Below are positions 21,176 to 34,567 of a stretch of DNA of 64,000 nucleotides, one piece after another (position 1 is the first letter of the stretch; each line of letters begins with the position of its first letter). The translations under genes were made by a program, and so were the position numbers. Source of the DNA: Sphagnum magellanicum (taxonomy: Eukaryota; Streptophyta; Sphagnopsida; Sphagnales; Sphagnaceae); the NCBI GenBank assembly GCA_021904315.1, contig CM038915.1, positions 6,758,001-6,822,000 of the forward strand, in the 5' to 3' direction. Below the pieces are notes generated by a model, which worked only from the letters and a program-made list of their open reading frames with translations, was not told the origin of the DNA and made no database searches.

Positions 21176-24140
21176 ATGGATGGGAATTCTATGGTGATCA
21201 TAATGCTTGTGACCATGCTTCTGTCCATGGCACTGCTATGTGAGGAAGCCACTGCTGCTGCATACGTACGTCCTCCGGCTCGTCCCAACCTCATGCTCTT
21301 CGCGGGTGGGAAGAAGAGCATCCAACCTGATCAGGTATGGAATGAGACAAGGAATGTCCCAAATGGATTCTATATCCGATTCATCATGTGATGATGATGA
21401 TGATGAGACAATTCTGTCTGAGAGATTGTGTATACCTAGCTTTCAGATCTACATCATGGCACCACCACTTCACTGCTCTTTGTGATGAAGGTGATGATCA
21501 TGATGATGCTCTGAAGCTCAATTTGCTGTTTCAAAATGGTTACCGGCAGGTTTACTGTTGAATAGCTGCTGAATCCGGATGTCATGTGCCTCTCTCTCTC
21601 TCTCTCTCTCATGTCAACAAAGCTGTTTCATTGGGAGCATTTTTTTTAGCAATTGTCTGCAGTAGGCTGTATTTAGATTCAAGCTCTTAAGATTGAGGAT
21701 TTCTTTCTGCACCTTTGCTTGGGGAGATATTGGATAACAGAAAAATGATTTTTTATCCTGGTTTGGCTGTTCTTGCTAATTGTCATTTTTGTCTGGGGTT
21801 TTGGGGGGGGGGTGGTGTAACATACAGGTGCATGTATCATTGGCTGGACCGAACAGGATGCGTGTCTCATGGATGACTTCAAGCATGACTGCACCTTCCA
21901 CTGTGCATTATGGAACTACCTCACGACAGTACAATGCCATTGCAAGTGGTGTGAAGAAGAGTTACAGTTATTTCTTGTACAAGTCAGGCCAAATGCATCA
22001 TGTTGTTGTGGGTCCATTATTGGACAATACTACCTACTACTATATGTGTGGCGGCAGTGGCCACGAATTCAAGTTCACAACCCCTCCACCAGCGGGACCC
22101 GATGTGCCCATCAAATTTGCAGTTGTTGGTAAACTTTTCTGGAATCTTCTTTGATCCTTACAATATTGAACTGCAGTAATAGAAGTGGCACTTGGAATGA
22201 GAAGGAAGGATCATCAGGTTTGTTATGAAACCAACCTTGGGTATTGTTGACAGAGAGATTGAGCACTTGTGAAGAATATTGTCATACCAATGTTTATATT
22301 TGAGTGCCTGCTGAATATTGTTGGTCAAATTGATGATGGATGCTTTTCATCATTGCTGCTGCTTCATAGGTGATTTGGGTCAAACCGGATGGACAAAATC
22401 AACATTGGAGCACATCGAGAAGTCAAACTACAATGTTCTTTTATTTGCTGGTGACTTGTCTTATGCTGACTACTATCAACCATTGTGGGACTCCTTTGGC
22501 AAACTAGTTACGCCATATGCTAGTGCAAAGCCTTGGATGGTCACTGAAGGGAACCATGACATTGAAGGTATCCCTTATATTGTGGATCCGTTCAGAGCTT
22601 ACAATACCCGCTGGCAGATGCCATATGCTGAGAGTGGCTCGGATTCAAATCAGTTCTACTCTTTTGAAACTGCTGGTGTGCATGTTCTTATGTTGGCCTC
22701 ATATGCTGATTTTGATGAGGATTCCTCCCAGTACAAATGGCTTCACGTGAGGACACCATCTCTCTCTCTCTCTCTCCCTCTCTCTCTCTCGCTCCTGGTC
22801 TGTTTTTCTGTGTTTAGAAGTTTGTGCAATTTCATGGTTATCTGCTAGCCCAGCCTCCTTGCTGCTTGGATTTGGGTGGTAGATCCAATTTGGTTTTCTT
22901 TGGCATTTGTTTGTGTATCTTCTTGCTGTGGAAGACACCCTCCTTTCCATATACCAACCCATTTCTTTTTTTAAAATTCTTTCCCCATCTTTTCAACTAT
23001 TTTGTGTTTGCAGGCAGACTTGGCAAGGGTGGACAGGAGTAGAACACCATGGCTAATTGCAGTGCTCCATGCTCCTTGGTACAACTCAAATGCAGCCCAT
23101 CAACTGAATGGTGACAGGATGATGGCAGCTATGGAATCATTGCTTTATGAGGCACGAGTGGACCTGATATTTGCTGGCCATGTGCATGCATATGAACGCA
23201 TGGTAATAATAAGCATTGTCCTTGACCCACCCATTGTGTGCAACATTCCAACTAGTCAACTTTGGGACTGACCTCCTCCTATGGCCACTTTCTGTAACTG
23301 TTTCCGTGTTGAATTAGTTTGAACGTTTTGCATTTGCATGCTAGGGTTACTTACTGTTTGAGGATTATCGTTCATTGGAATTGAAAGAGAGAGTGCTATG
23401 TGTGTCTTCGGTGGATGGCTGCAGACACGTGTATACTCGATGAAGAGGGATCCGTGTGGGATTATACACATAACAATTGGTGATGGTGGCAACCGTGAAG
23501 GTCTTGCCCAGAGGTACTGGCTTTTTCAAATTGCAGTCATTTGTTCAATGTACTACAGTGAGCAAAATGATTTGTTTCTGAGAACTTGGGGGGGAAGAAC
23601 CTGGTGCCTGTAAAGGAGTATGATGGGTCTCTTTTTGACCAACTGTGAATTCAGATAGCTGGATAATTTTCAAGGCTGATTTCCAATTGTGTGTTTCTTT
23701 CTTGCCACAAAGTCTCTCTCTATTGTTAAATCCTTTTTCAGTTGTGAAATGAAGAAGTGCTAGTAGGGATGAGCAACTGAAATAGGTTGAAGGTAAATCG
23801 ATGAAGTATCCAATGTCTTAAACAATCTGTTGTTGTTTGAGCTTCATACATTCCTGCAAGACATCTGAATGTTGATTGGGTTGGTGGTGGCTGCAGTTTC
23901 CTTGATGAGCAGCCAGAATGGTCAATGTACAGGGAGGCAAGCTTTGGACATGGGGAACTTGACATGGTGAATGCCACCCACGCCCGTTGGACCTGGCATC
24001 GAAATGATGATGATGAAGCTGTAGTGGCTGACGATATCTGGATCACCAGTTTGAGTGCTCCAGAATCACAATGCTCAGTGTCCTCCTCCACTAAGACGAG
24101 AGTAAGCAACAGGAGAGTGTTGAGGCCATTGGGTACATAA
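21176..24140 (+). CDS. Purple acid phosphatase
   Basis: Six exons: 21176-21334, 21828-22128, 22370-22746, 23014-23202, 23425-23513 and 23897-24140, giving 452 residues with consistent phases. Purple acid phosphatases are secreted or vacuolar binuclear metal (Fe-Zn/Mn) enzymes that release phosphate from organic esters, often under phosphate shortage. A signal peptide (MVIIMLVTMLLSMALL) is followed by the fibronectin-like N-domain (VHVSLAGPNRMRVSWMT). The metallophosphatase domain carries all metal motifs: GDLG, GDLSYADYY, GNHD, LHAPWYNSN and AGHVHAYER. The C-terminal IGDGGNREGL and REASFGHGEL motifs are also intact. Length and motif spacing resemble the shorter plant class (Arabidopsis PAP18/PAP22 type). 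The start ATG is the first after the leader-intron acceptor and begins the signal peptide. A (CT)n run directly follows the exon 3 donor. It appears to be an intact gene. Confidence 0.94.
22759..22793 (+). repeat. (CT)n microsatellite at an intron start
   Basis: CT units begin about 13 bases after the donor of phosphatase exon 3 (GTGAGG at 22747). A second (CT)n run sits in intron 1 at about 21591-21610. Confidence 0.9.
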
Positions 24141-27100
24141 GCCTTTCAAAGGTACGGCTTTTATGTAAGCTATTTAAGCTTTCATGAAACAAGCATTTGG
24201 GATCCAAGTTCAAAGAAAAAGAGATGCGTTGTTGTAAGCTCAAAAATTCTACCTCCCATCTCCACCACAACACTGGTAGATGGTAATACCTACCTATAAA
24301 CACCAGTAACATGGGTACAATATGTACATTCTCCATTCAGACTCTGATAAGTTACACAAGCATGGGGACATTTACGACAGTGGAAATCCCAACAACAATG
24401 AAATCAAACTCAGCGCTACCATTATTAATTTGTTATTGCATTGGACTCTGCATTCCAAGTTTTTTAGATCGATTGCTGGTTCCTGGAAATCTTGCCATGG
24501 ATTGTAATATCATAAGTTAGCTTCTTATATCTGTGTGAGAGAGATAGGCTACGACAAATGTGTTGTGCTTGAAGGTTTTTCTGAGCCTATAATGAAATAT
24601 GAAATTGTGTGACATGCTAGCTCTGTTGGGTCCAGAACAAAATCATGCCCATTTTGTCTCACTCTCTTGAGCTTACAGACAACCAACTGCATTTGCCCTT
24701 TTGTGTAATTTGTGTTGATGTTTTGTGTGTTTTAGGTTGTGTGGAAGTTTGAAGAGATGGGAACTGTCTTGGTGCACCGTACTCATTGAGGGCTTTCCAC
24801 CGATAACAAGAAGTCTTAGATTTGGGCGGATAATATTAGAAGTTTTGGAAGCACAAAACACATGCCATCATGAAAAACTATCCATCAATTCCTAATTATC
24901 TTTCACTAAGGAGATGGACTTGGTACACAAAATCATCGGTGGTATGATATGAATAAAATTATGATGATGTTGAAATTCAACAAAAATTAGGATTGAATAT
25001 CCATCAACTAGTAACTAATGATGAATCATCAACACTTGCTTACGTTTCTAGGATCAAGTCTTGCAAATGAACTTTCTAATTTCTTGTTCAATGTAATGTC
25101 AAGTGAAAATTTGTGTTCAAAATACTAGAATGATCAAATAATTGAGTTGGCCTAATAATGGTTTAATCACTTTTGTGCAAATTGAAAATTTTATTTGCAA
25201 ATTATAGCTATGACACTAAAAATATTGATTGGATTTTATGACACATTGTTATAGACTATGTGGACTATATTTTCTCCTAGACACTATAGATTATAGTCCA
25301 CCCTTGTAATGATTATTGCAACCTTGGGGATTTTGTTAATTGGCACAACAACATGCATTCATTTCAAAAGGTTAATTATTTGAAATTTTTGTTTACATCT
25401 ACACCTTGAAATTTTGTTACCTAATTTAGAATCTAGATAATTTGTTGCAAATATAAGTTAGTTGAATAAAGTATCCTCCTTAATTACAACCATTTTTACA
25501 ACATGACATGGAAGTCATAGGTGCATTTTAGTTAAAATGAACCAAAAGTGATCACTTGATTGAATCCTTATAACGAATGGGTAGTTTAATCAAAATGATG
25601 TGGCCAAATATGATTGGTAATTTAGGGAGAATCGTTCTAAAATCATGATTCTCATACTAGCTTAATTTTTTTTAATATTTATGATTCAAGAAGATGTTAC
25701 AATATACGATTATATAATAGTATATATTTAAAAATTCTCATAAATATGTCATTGAAAAAAATTGAAAGATTTCAAAAAGTCCATTAAGCAACAAAAACAA
25801 GTGTTACATGCATTTGAATGTGTTTTTGGGTACTCCATACTTATTAAATTCATTTCAAAATTTTGCAAATGTTTTCATAATATAGCGAGCATAACATTGT
25901 GAAAGTTCATTCACAAAATTCAACATCAATTCAATTTATGAGTTTAAAAAAAAGGGAATTCGTTACACAAGCCTTAACTAATTTTAACAAAAATGCACTT
26001 TCATAAGATTGTTGTCACAAAATATTTATTTGAAAATGTTCGTTGGGAATATTGTTTATCACATGTGATGATCTTTCAGAATGTAATTGAGCAACAATAA
26101 ATTCAAATTTTAATGTCATATGATGAAGGAACCAAATTTCCAATTTTTAAATAAGTTGAATTTTGAAACAAATCATTTTTATTGTATTCACGAGTTTAAT
26201 TATATGTGTTCAACTAAAGAATAATAAGGGCATTCACAAGACAAACTACAACATACATGTATGTGTCAAAATAACATTTAAAAGGAACATTTCAATATCG
26301 TGATACCTAAACAACTTTGGCATAAATTTTTTAAAAAAAATTTGCCAATTTTTTTTAATTGTTACTAATTGTGTCAAAAAAATTACAAAAATTAAGAATC
26401 TACAAGATTTCGACTATCAAGTTTGAACTCCAAACCTTAAATATCAAGAACTTAAAATTAAAATAGTCTAGACACACTAACCTATCCCATAAACTTAAAA
26501 AGAATGTGTTTTTTATTTGTTATAACTATTACCTACCAAAATTTTCAAAATTAAAAAACCAAGTGCCAAAATTAATATATATAATTTAATTAATTATTTA
26601 ACAATTTGTTGTCAAATCCAATTAAGGAGTACAATAACATTCTTTTTATATGTCAATGTAGATAATATTAATGGCAATGGACATGCATGACAAGAGTTGA
26701 TAAATGGAGAAACACACGATTTGGTGATATTAATTAACAAAGAAAAAAGGTGTTCCTATAATAAAACTACAAAGCTTCTGAATTTAATGATATTAAACAA
26801 GGGTAAATAAATACAATTTGCAATCACAATTTTTCAAAATATTAGTTGAAAATAACAATGAAATCTCAACTTCATAAACGGTTACCATTACACAATACAT
26901 TTGTTGAAAGTATTAAGTTGATTGCCCATTTAAATCACAATTAAATTAATGACAAATTATGTTAGCATAGTTAAATGTATTTTAAATTGGAATCAATTCA
27001 AATGTGAATGTGATTAAAGTTATTTAATGTTTGGATATAATCCCAAATTGTGAGTTCTGAAATCACTTTTGGTGATTTGAAATTTCAAAACAAAGTGATT

Positions 27101-29650
27101 AAACTTTGCAAGTTTTTCTATGTTTTATTCAAGTTTTTTTTGGCACACAATTTTTTTTTGTTTTATTTTTTTGTTTTGGGATTGGAATCCTGCTTGTTAC
27201 AAGTGAGTTTTATTTTGGATCACCAAAAATGAAGTCTAATTGTGGTGCAAAACTATATGAACCTTAAACTAACAACTTATTAACACCATGTGGTGTGTTT
27301 TGTATTATGTTTAACAACTATAACATTCTCTAGGGAGTTGAATCCCAATTGGGCTTAGGTACCCAAAGTGTGGAAGTTCTATTGATGAAAGAAAACAACA
27401 AAAGGCAAGGAGGGGGGTAATACCACAAAGGGCCCATCCTCCTCTTCCCATTTTTCATATCTTTCTCTTTCCCTCTTTATCTCTCTTTGTCTTTGTTAAG
27501 GAAGGGCATAACAACAACTAATGACGACAATGAGGAGCACTACCATCACCATTGTTAGCCAAAAGAAATGTGATTGGTGGTCAATCCTTTATTAGTAGTA
27601 GCACAAGGGTCACAAGGGGGGTATTTTTCCTTTGTCCTCCTAGTGTTCATTGTCCGTGGTCATGCACACTATCAACAAGAGCAACAACAATGATTGCAAC
27701 AATTGTTGCAACTTTGAAGGAGGAGGGGCAAGCATCGGCATTATAGCAAGCCAAGGCTTGATGCACCATTGTTGTTCAAGCTTATGCTTTCAAAAACTTC
27801 CTTGGTTTGGTTGGCTTGGGTGGCCTACAAATTGAAAGTTAAGCCTAGGATGAAAAGGGTCCAAGGGATCCAATATGGACCTTTTTTTCTATTTATGTTT
27901 TTATTTCAAATTTTTTACCTAGGGAATAGGTTCAACACCAATTTAAACGTACCATGTGGTTTTTTTTATTAATTATTTTTGGAATTTTGGAATTTTGGAA
28001 TTTTGGAATTTTCATTTTCCATTTTTGGAATTTTTTGAACATGAGGTTTAGGAGAAGGCTAGGTTTGGCACCAATTCAAGCTTGCCATGTGGATAGGCCA
28101 AAAACCAAACTAAACTTGTCACATAATAGTGTTTTTATTTTTATTTTTATAATTTGTGAACCCCAACATTTAGTTGTTCGTTGATGAATAACCAAACATA
28201 AAACAAAACCAAAAAAAAAAAGATGGAGTCGTTCATCGCAAATAGTAGAAAAATCATTTTTGGTTTGTGAAAATTGTTGGAAAGTGAGGTTCATTGGCAA
28301 ACAACTAAGCAAACATGTTGAACTTATGGAAAATTGTTGAAAATCAAAATTATTTATTGGTGGATAGTTAGATGAATGAAAATTGTTGAAAATTAGAATT
28401 ATTCATTAGTAAACAACTTGGGGGGGGGGGGGGGGGAAGAATTGAACTTTGAAAGTATACATTGGAAAACAACTAAAAGAGCAAAAATGATTAGATTTTG
28501 AACTTATTAGCAAACATCCACATGAACTCATTTGGCCCTAAAAAGACTAGTACTTTGGAGTTGTTAATTATTGAACAACTATGGGGGCATGTAAGCAATG
28601 TGTGAAAAATTCAAGGATTTCAAAGTTGGCAAATTCTATGAAACTTTTATACATTGGGGGGGGGTGGGCGGGATTTTTGAATTATTCATTACTAAATAGT
28701 TGTGCAAAATTTTGTGACAACATCTTATGTTGATTTTGGGACTCTTGAATTGTTCATTGGAGTTCAACAACTCAATTTCTTTTGCAACTATTTGTTGGCA
28801 AACAACTTAGTGGCCTTTGGGGGTTTTTTGGAAATTTCACCATGGTGGCATATGGTGTTGGCTTGGCATGAATTTTGTGTTGTTAAGTTTTTAGAAGAAT
28901 TACTCACATGCAAAATTTCGACTTGTTTGGAAAAAACAATTGGAAATTTTTACAAGACATAGGATGTGGCATGTGCAAGAAGTGTTTTCGTCAAGTTTTT
29001 CAACAACTTATTGTTTATACTAGTATGTCCACACAGTTGTGTGCCATAGGTGGTGGAGTGCCACACCATCAATGAACATGAAATTTTTTAAACTTCTATT
29101 GTAATTTTTGAATATGAATTACAATAGTGGGTATTGTGTTGCATGAAAAATTCATTCCCACTTTGTGTTGTAGAATTGCACTAATTTCCGATCATTATGT
29201 TGGGTTGTGATCAAAGAGCTAGTGGGTTTGATGAATTGTATGCCATTGGCTAACACATTCGTAGGTTGATCTCTCAAAAACATATGCATATTTCACAATG
29301 GAAACCCAAGGTGAAAGGCTATGAGTTATCCCACACATACTAATCATTACAATGGTTGCGCACGGGACAATATTAATAGTTAGTTCTAACCAATGTGGAG
29401 GTTTTATTTGATTTTTGAGTTGCTCATGCATAGTTATTAGGGTTTTAGTTGGGTTTAAATTGTAAGGGGTTGGTGATATTGTGAATATTTTGAATTTCAT
29501 CACTAATTTCCTTGTTGTGTGTTTGTGGTGGTGAAACCAAGTTAATGGCTAGTAAACCACATTTATTGTGTTCACAATGTGCTCAAGTTTTATTGGTCAT
29601 GTGAATTTTTTTGTGGATGCAAGTCCCTTAAATTAGGATTAGGTTAAATC
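24141..29650. other. AT-rich intergenic DNA
   Basis: No supported gene. Contains four GGAATTTT units at about 27978-28012, a run of 17 G at 28420-28436 and another G-rich run near 28658. Around 27920-28095 two related segments share CACCAATT(T/C)AA and CCATGTGG about 132 bp apart. Short ORFs here are AT-rich noise. Confidence 0.6.
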
Positions 29651-29979
29651 CACATATTCAACATCCCCATTTAGGGTTAAGGTTTGGTTACTTTGAATTT
29701 AAAGTTAAAATTCACCATGAAAATGACACACAATTTTGTAATAAAGGAGATGTTAAAGGGTATCAATTGGTTTATCAAGCAAGGGGCAAGGTTCAAATGA
29801 TCCACATTACCATCATTTTCATTTGGGGAGATTTTTCAAATTTAAAAATCAATTCACCTCCAAATTTGATCATCACATCATTATTGTGGGACATGGAGAA
29901 CATGTATATGGAGCCATCAAAGGGTGTTCATCCTAGTCATTTTGATTTCCATTAACTAATTTGGTTAGTAAGGTTCTAA

Positions 29980-30328
29980 AAACCTTTTTTTGTTGATTTA
30001 ACCTGTCCATTTCCTTGTGGATAATAAACAATGGAACTAATATGTATAAGAATAAAATAATCAATAAGGTATTTGATAACATCATTGATAAAATGGGTAA
30101 TTTGATCAATCACAATTGTTTATGGACATCCAAATCTCGTAAGAATATGTTCATACAAAAAACTTGGCAGTTATTACAATAGTGTTGGTGTGGAATGCTC
30201 GTGATTCCACCCATTTGGTTCCATGTCAATGGCCACCAAAATGTACCAATTGTTTAATAGTATGCTTGCAGGTTTAATAAGTCCAATAAATCCAATCCCC
30301 ATTTTTAAAATTGTTCTTTACGTAAAGT
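29980..30328 (-). pseudogene. Integrase core part, downstream of the LTR insertion
   Basis: The minus strand resumes with KMGIGFIGLIKPAS and NNWYILVAID (start of the integrase catalytic core), then TAKFFV and, further on, VYYPQGNGQ-like sequence, with several frameshifts. It is the continuation of the zinc domain at 32221-32420. Confidence 0.78.
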
Positions 30329-32220
30329 TGTCACGACCTTAGTTTTAGGCTCGTGACCAAAGTAAGGGCATGGAAAGGTGTGGGCTGGGAATGTAACCTC
30401 GGAATCACATTCATAATCTTGGAATTGTAGGAAAATGTGAAGGAATGAACCCACACACTCCCAAACAAACTCCCACTTTGAGAATTGGAATCCCAATCAA
30501 ATATTTTAAAAGCCATTTGAAGGGTCAAAACTCATTGAATTGAAGAATTCTTTATACCATTGGAAATCTCTTAAAACATAGATGTTTTAAATGGGGTCAC
30601 ATTATCCATTTGAGTACTTATAACACAATATATGGCCGAAAGAAGGGCCAGGAATCAAAATGTCAACTTAACTCCTAACCAGTAAAAGTCAAAAATCACC
30701 CTGATTTACTTACGTGTAGGCATTGTGCCACATATTATTGAAAAGCTCTTAACAAAAGCTATAACTTTTCTTTAGACCTCGCCTTGATCAAAGGTTTACA
30801 CAAGAAGTTATGGGCGTTGACGCATTTTTAATTCCTTAAAGGACTCAAATGTGAGTCCAAGTAGAAGACATCGGAAGAGGGAGGAGTTGGGGCACGCTCC
30901 CTAGCTCACAACACTTTGAGGGGTAGAAGGGCGTGTTGGAGCTCCAAGATGGGACTAAAAAGAATTAACAAGCTTCATTCATTCACACGGGCCTGCACAC
31001 AACCCACACGAAGTGATTAATGCATAGTTGGAACACCTTTGGTGCTAAGACGAACCACGGGCAACACGGACACATTAGATTCACCATGGCCCGGACTAGG
31101 GGGAAACCACCACCTTCCCCCTTATAGTATACTCTGTGGCTGGCCGCGGAGCCTACATCCAAATGTTTTTCTCTCTCGAGACTCCCGAGTGGGAGTCTCG
31201 AAATCGTGCCAATTGAGATTCTCGTGACTATGGAGCCCCATAACTTTGCGAATAGACCTTGAATCAAGATGTAATCTAAAGAAAAGTTGTAGCTCTCGTC
31301 AAAAGCTTTCCAACGATATGTCGTATGCCCTCTGCAACCAAGTAAATCGGGTCGATTCCCGATTTTTTCTGGTCAGGAGTCAAACTAACAATTTGACTCC
31401 AGACCCTTCTTTTGGCCATAACTTGTGTTTTAAATGTCCAAATGAGCAATATGAACCCATTTTAGATATCTACGTTCCAAGAGCTTTCCAATGATATAAA
31501 TAATGCCACAAGCCATTGAATTTTGACCCCTGAAATTGCTTTCTGAAATTTCAAAAGTCCATTAGGACCCCATTTCCCAAAGTGGGAGTTGTTTTGGGAG
31601 TGTGAAAGTTCACTCCCTCACACTTTCTTACATTTTTGGGAGTATGTGATGTGACTCCCAAGCTTCTTCTTGGCCCGCACCCTTACAACCTCTTTGCCTT
31701 GACTCTTGGGCTTCCTTTTGGCCCGTAACCTTGTAACCCCTTTGCCTTGGTTACGAGCCCAAAGCTAGGGTTGCAACAGGCATCCAAAGTGGCAAGAGTC
31801 TTAATTTTGGGAATTTTGGGACTCCTAACTTGGGAATCCCGAAAAAAATGCCATTTAGGTGTAACCCCTATGGTGAATCACATAAAATATTATAAAAAGG
31901 AAGGTGGTGGTTTCCCTCAAGTCCGGGCTATGGTGGATTTTATGAGTTTATGTATGCTCATGATTCGCCTGTGCTCCAAAAGTGCTCCAATTATGCACTG
32001 ACCAACTTGTTGTTTGGTTTGTGCAAATCAATATGAATAATTAACATGCTTGTCATTTGTCTTAATCCCCATTCTGAAGCTTCAACACACCCCTCTTAAC
32101 TCCCCCCCCTTGAAGTGTTACGAGCGAAAGAATGCACCCAAACTCCTTCTTCCATTGTTTTCACTTTAATACTTGCATTTGAGTTTTTCAAGGAATTTGG
32201 GTGTGCGTAAAAAATGGTAA
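30329..32220 (-). mobile_element. Solo LTR, copy B (interrupted by copy A)
   Basis: Inverted relative to copies A and C. Its two halves, 30329-30817 and 31779-32220, together match one full LTR of about 930 bp. On the plus strand it starts TGTCACGACC and ends GTGCGTAA, matching the TG...CA ends of the family with one changed base. The flanks AAAGT (30324-30328) and AAAAT (32221-32225) are a 5-bp target duplication with one mismatch. No internal retrotransposon region is attached. It lies inside the integrase of the Ty3/gypsy element. Confidence 0.85.
30818..31778 (+). mobile_element. Solo LTR, copy A (nested in copy B)
   Basis: Starts TGACGCATTT and ends GGTTGCAACA (TG...CA), 961 bp. The flanks GGCGT (30813-30817) and GGCAT (31779-31783) form the 5-bp target duplication. 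It matches copy C along its length, including CCCCCTTATAGTATACTCTG (possible TATA region, about 31117-31136) and AGCCCAAAGCTAGGGTTGC at the end. Confidence 0.9.
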
Positions 32221-32420
32221 CTAATTTCGTTAGATTTTACGTTAATAAGTTACCTATTCTTTGACATTGATCACAAGTTCAATAATATTTGTGAAGATTT
32301 CGATTCATCATTGGCCACCAACTACCAACATCCAAGGTTTTTTTCACAATGATGTCAGAAAATAAATGCCTTCATACAACTCCTCCATGCAATTATCACA
32401 AGACTGTGGGTACATGTTCT
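32221..32420 (-). pseudogene. Integrase zinc-binding part, upstream of the LTR insertion
   Basis: The minus strand has HGGVV, DIIVKKTLDVGSWWPMMNRN and CDQCQRIGNLL, which is the H-H-C-C integrase zinc domain. It ends at NLTKLV, where the solo LTR interrupts it. Confidence 0.8.
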
Positions 32421-32639
32421 AGTTGTAAGACTCAACAAAACCTATTGTCTTATCCAAATATGTATAGTACTCCTTATTGAAGCATAAACGATTTTGCTTT
32501 ATGGGCTAAATATTGTCTTTGTGATGTGATAAATATTTATAACATCACTCCTTCTAATAGATACTCATAAACATTTTATAACCACACTTGCTATAATGTG
32601 AACATGTGAGAATCATGGGCTCGATCAAGTATCCAACAG

Positions 32640-32960
32640 GTTTAAACTAGTTGGGTAATTAGTTTAGCGCATTTGCCATTAGGTGTGACCTACCATGCTT
32701 ATATATAATCTTGAAAACATACTCTAGGAATAATAAGAGCCATCTAGCCAACCTGCCAAAAACCTATGGTTTGTTAACTAAATACATTAAAGCCATGTGA
32801 TTGACACAGAATGTAAACCTATTGCCTAACATGCAATGTCTAAATTTGTGTAAGGCATAGATCATAGCTAAGGCCTCTCTCTCCGTAATAAAGTAATTTC
32901 TTTCAACATAATTTAATAGTATTGAGGAATACATAACATGTTGATCAATTTTACTTGTTG
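32640..32960 (-). pseudogene. Ty3/gypsy RNase H, broken
   Basis: The minus strand reads NYFITEREALAMIYALHKFR, then HMALMYLVNKP, an in-frame TAG, then VFGRLARWLLLFLEY. This is the RNase H domain in its normal place after RT. Confidence 0.85.
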
Positions 32961-33031
32961 GGTTTTCAACAAGTATTACCCCTACTACTAGTTGAGATGT
33001 ATCAATATGAACATGAAATTCTAGTTCCTAG

Positions 33032-33736
33032 TTAGGATTCATTAGTATGGGAGCTTGAATGTACCAGTTTTTGTGTCTCCCCAAACGGCTTGACATTCAA
33101 CAATCCATTCAAATGCTTCAATTTTCTTGAGTAACTTGGTGATTGGTGCCATAATAGAGGCAAAAAAATAATGAAGCATTGGTAGAATTGTGCCATTCCA
33201 TTGAACACTTGGATTTCTTGAGGTGTTTTGCGTATTAGCATTTTGACCATTGCCTCTATTTTCTTAGGATCATGTTTTTTCCCCTCTTTGGAAATTATGA
33301 ATCCTAAAATAATTCCAAGGCAGAGCATGAATGCACATTTTTTTGGATTCAGACTAATGCCATATTTTATACATTTTAGAAAACATTTTTTGAATTTTCA
33401 AATATGGTTGGACATGTAACTAAAAATAATAAAATCATCTAAAAATATCTTCATGAATACATCAATGTATTCGCAAAAAGCTTTGGTGACTACCTTTTGA
33501 TAGGTTGGTGGTTCATTTTTTACTCCAAAGGGCATTACAACCCATACAAAAGTCCCCCAATCAGTAACAAAGGCAATCTTGTATTGGTCTTCCAGTGTTA
33601 TGGAAATATGATGGTATCTAGAGAAACCATTTAAAAATGTGTAAACCTCATGTTCAATTACAAAGTTAATAACCTCATCAGTAAAAGGTAACAAATATGG
33701 ATTTTTCTTTATGGGAACATTAAATTTTATTTTCAA
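33032..33736 (-). pseudogene. Ty3/gypsy reverse transcriptase, broken
   Basis: Two frames cover the RT. 33398-33736 carries PYLLPFTDEVINFV, GFSRYHHISI, VMPFGVKNEPPTYQ and the catalytic block MKIFLDDFIIFS (F-L-D-D as in Ty3/gypsy). 33032-33328 carries LGFIISKEGKKHDPKKIEAM and FNGMAQFYQCFI of the thumb. A frameshift lies between them. Confidence 0.9.
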
Positions 33737-34567
33737 TTTTATTTTTTTTAGGCACTACAACTATGGGTGATAGCCAAGTAGTCTCTTCAAAAAACCTATT
33801 GCAAATAATTTGTCAATATCATGTTCAACGGTGGTTACATAGTTAAGATTCAATCGATACCTTGTTTAATGTGCAAGTGGTATCGTTGTATCCAATTCAA
33901 TTCGATGTTGAGATATCTTAGGTGGTATGCCCTTCAAGTTTTTGTAAGTCCATGCAAAAATGTCTTTGAACTCCTTTAGCAACTCAACTAGTTGAGAATT
34001 GATAATAGGTTCCAAATCAACGTTGATTTTAACTTGTTGCATAATTCCTTAAGAACCCAAGTTGATTTTGGTCAATTGTTCATCCTCTATGACAATCTAG
34101 TGAGCAATGTAAAGATTTTGAACTCATTCATGAATAGGTGTCTTGTTAATCGCCATCTCCCCCGCTTTAAATTGAAAAAAATCTCTAACAAATGCTGCTT
34201 AAAAGTATCATGAGGTATAATTATTTGAATAAGTAATATAGATATTGATTCAATAGGTACATCAGGTACCTATTCAACTAAGTTCAAACCTATTGATGGA
34301 ATCAAACTAACATGTTGTTCTAACCTGATTGGTGTAACGATAGCTATGGTTCTTATTGATTAGTCTGTTCTATAATAAACATTAAGTCTTCTTCCTCATT
34401 AGATATTCCAAAATGGAAATCATAACAAACTAACACCTTTAGTCATTTAGTTGGTGCTTTAAGTTTTTTGGTAACGTGTATAGTTCTAACAATACTAGTT
34501 CCTTGTGTGATGATAGTGTTATTGCCCCAATTGTGAGACATTTTGGCATCTTTTAGCCAAGGACGGC

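Noticed and set aside
28420-28436. G-run as a sequence of functional interest (quadruplex)
   Set aside because: A single isolated homopolymer in decayed intergenic DNA; length may also be a sequencing artefact.
30329-32220. LTR copy B as the 3' LTR of the Ty3/gypsy element it lies in
   Set aside because: Integrase sequence continues on both sides of B, a 5-bp duplication flanks it, and no polypurine tract precedes its 5' end, so it is an insertion.
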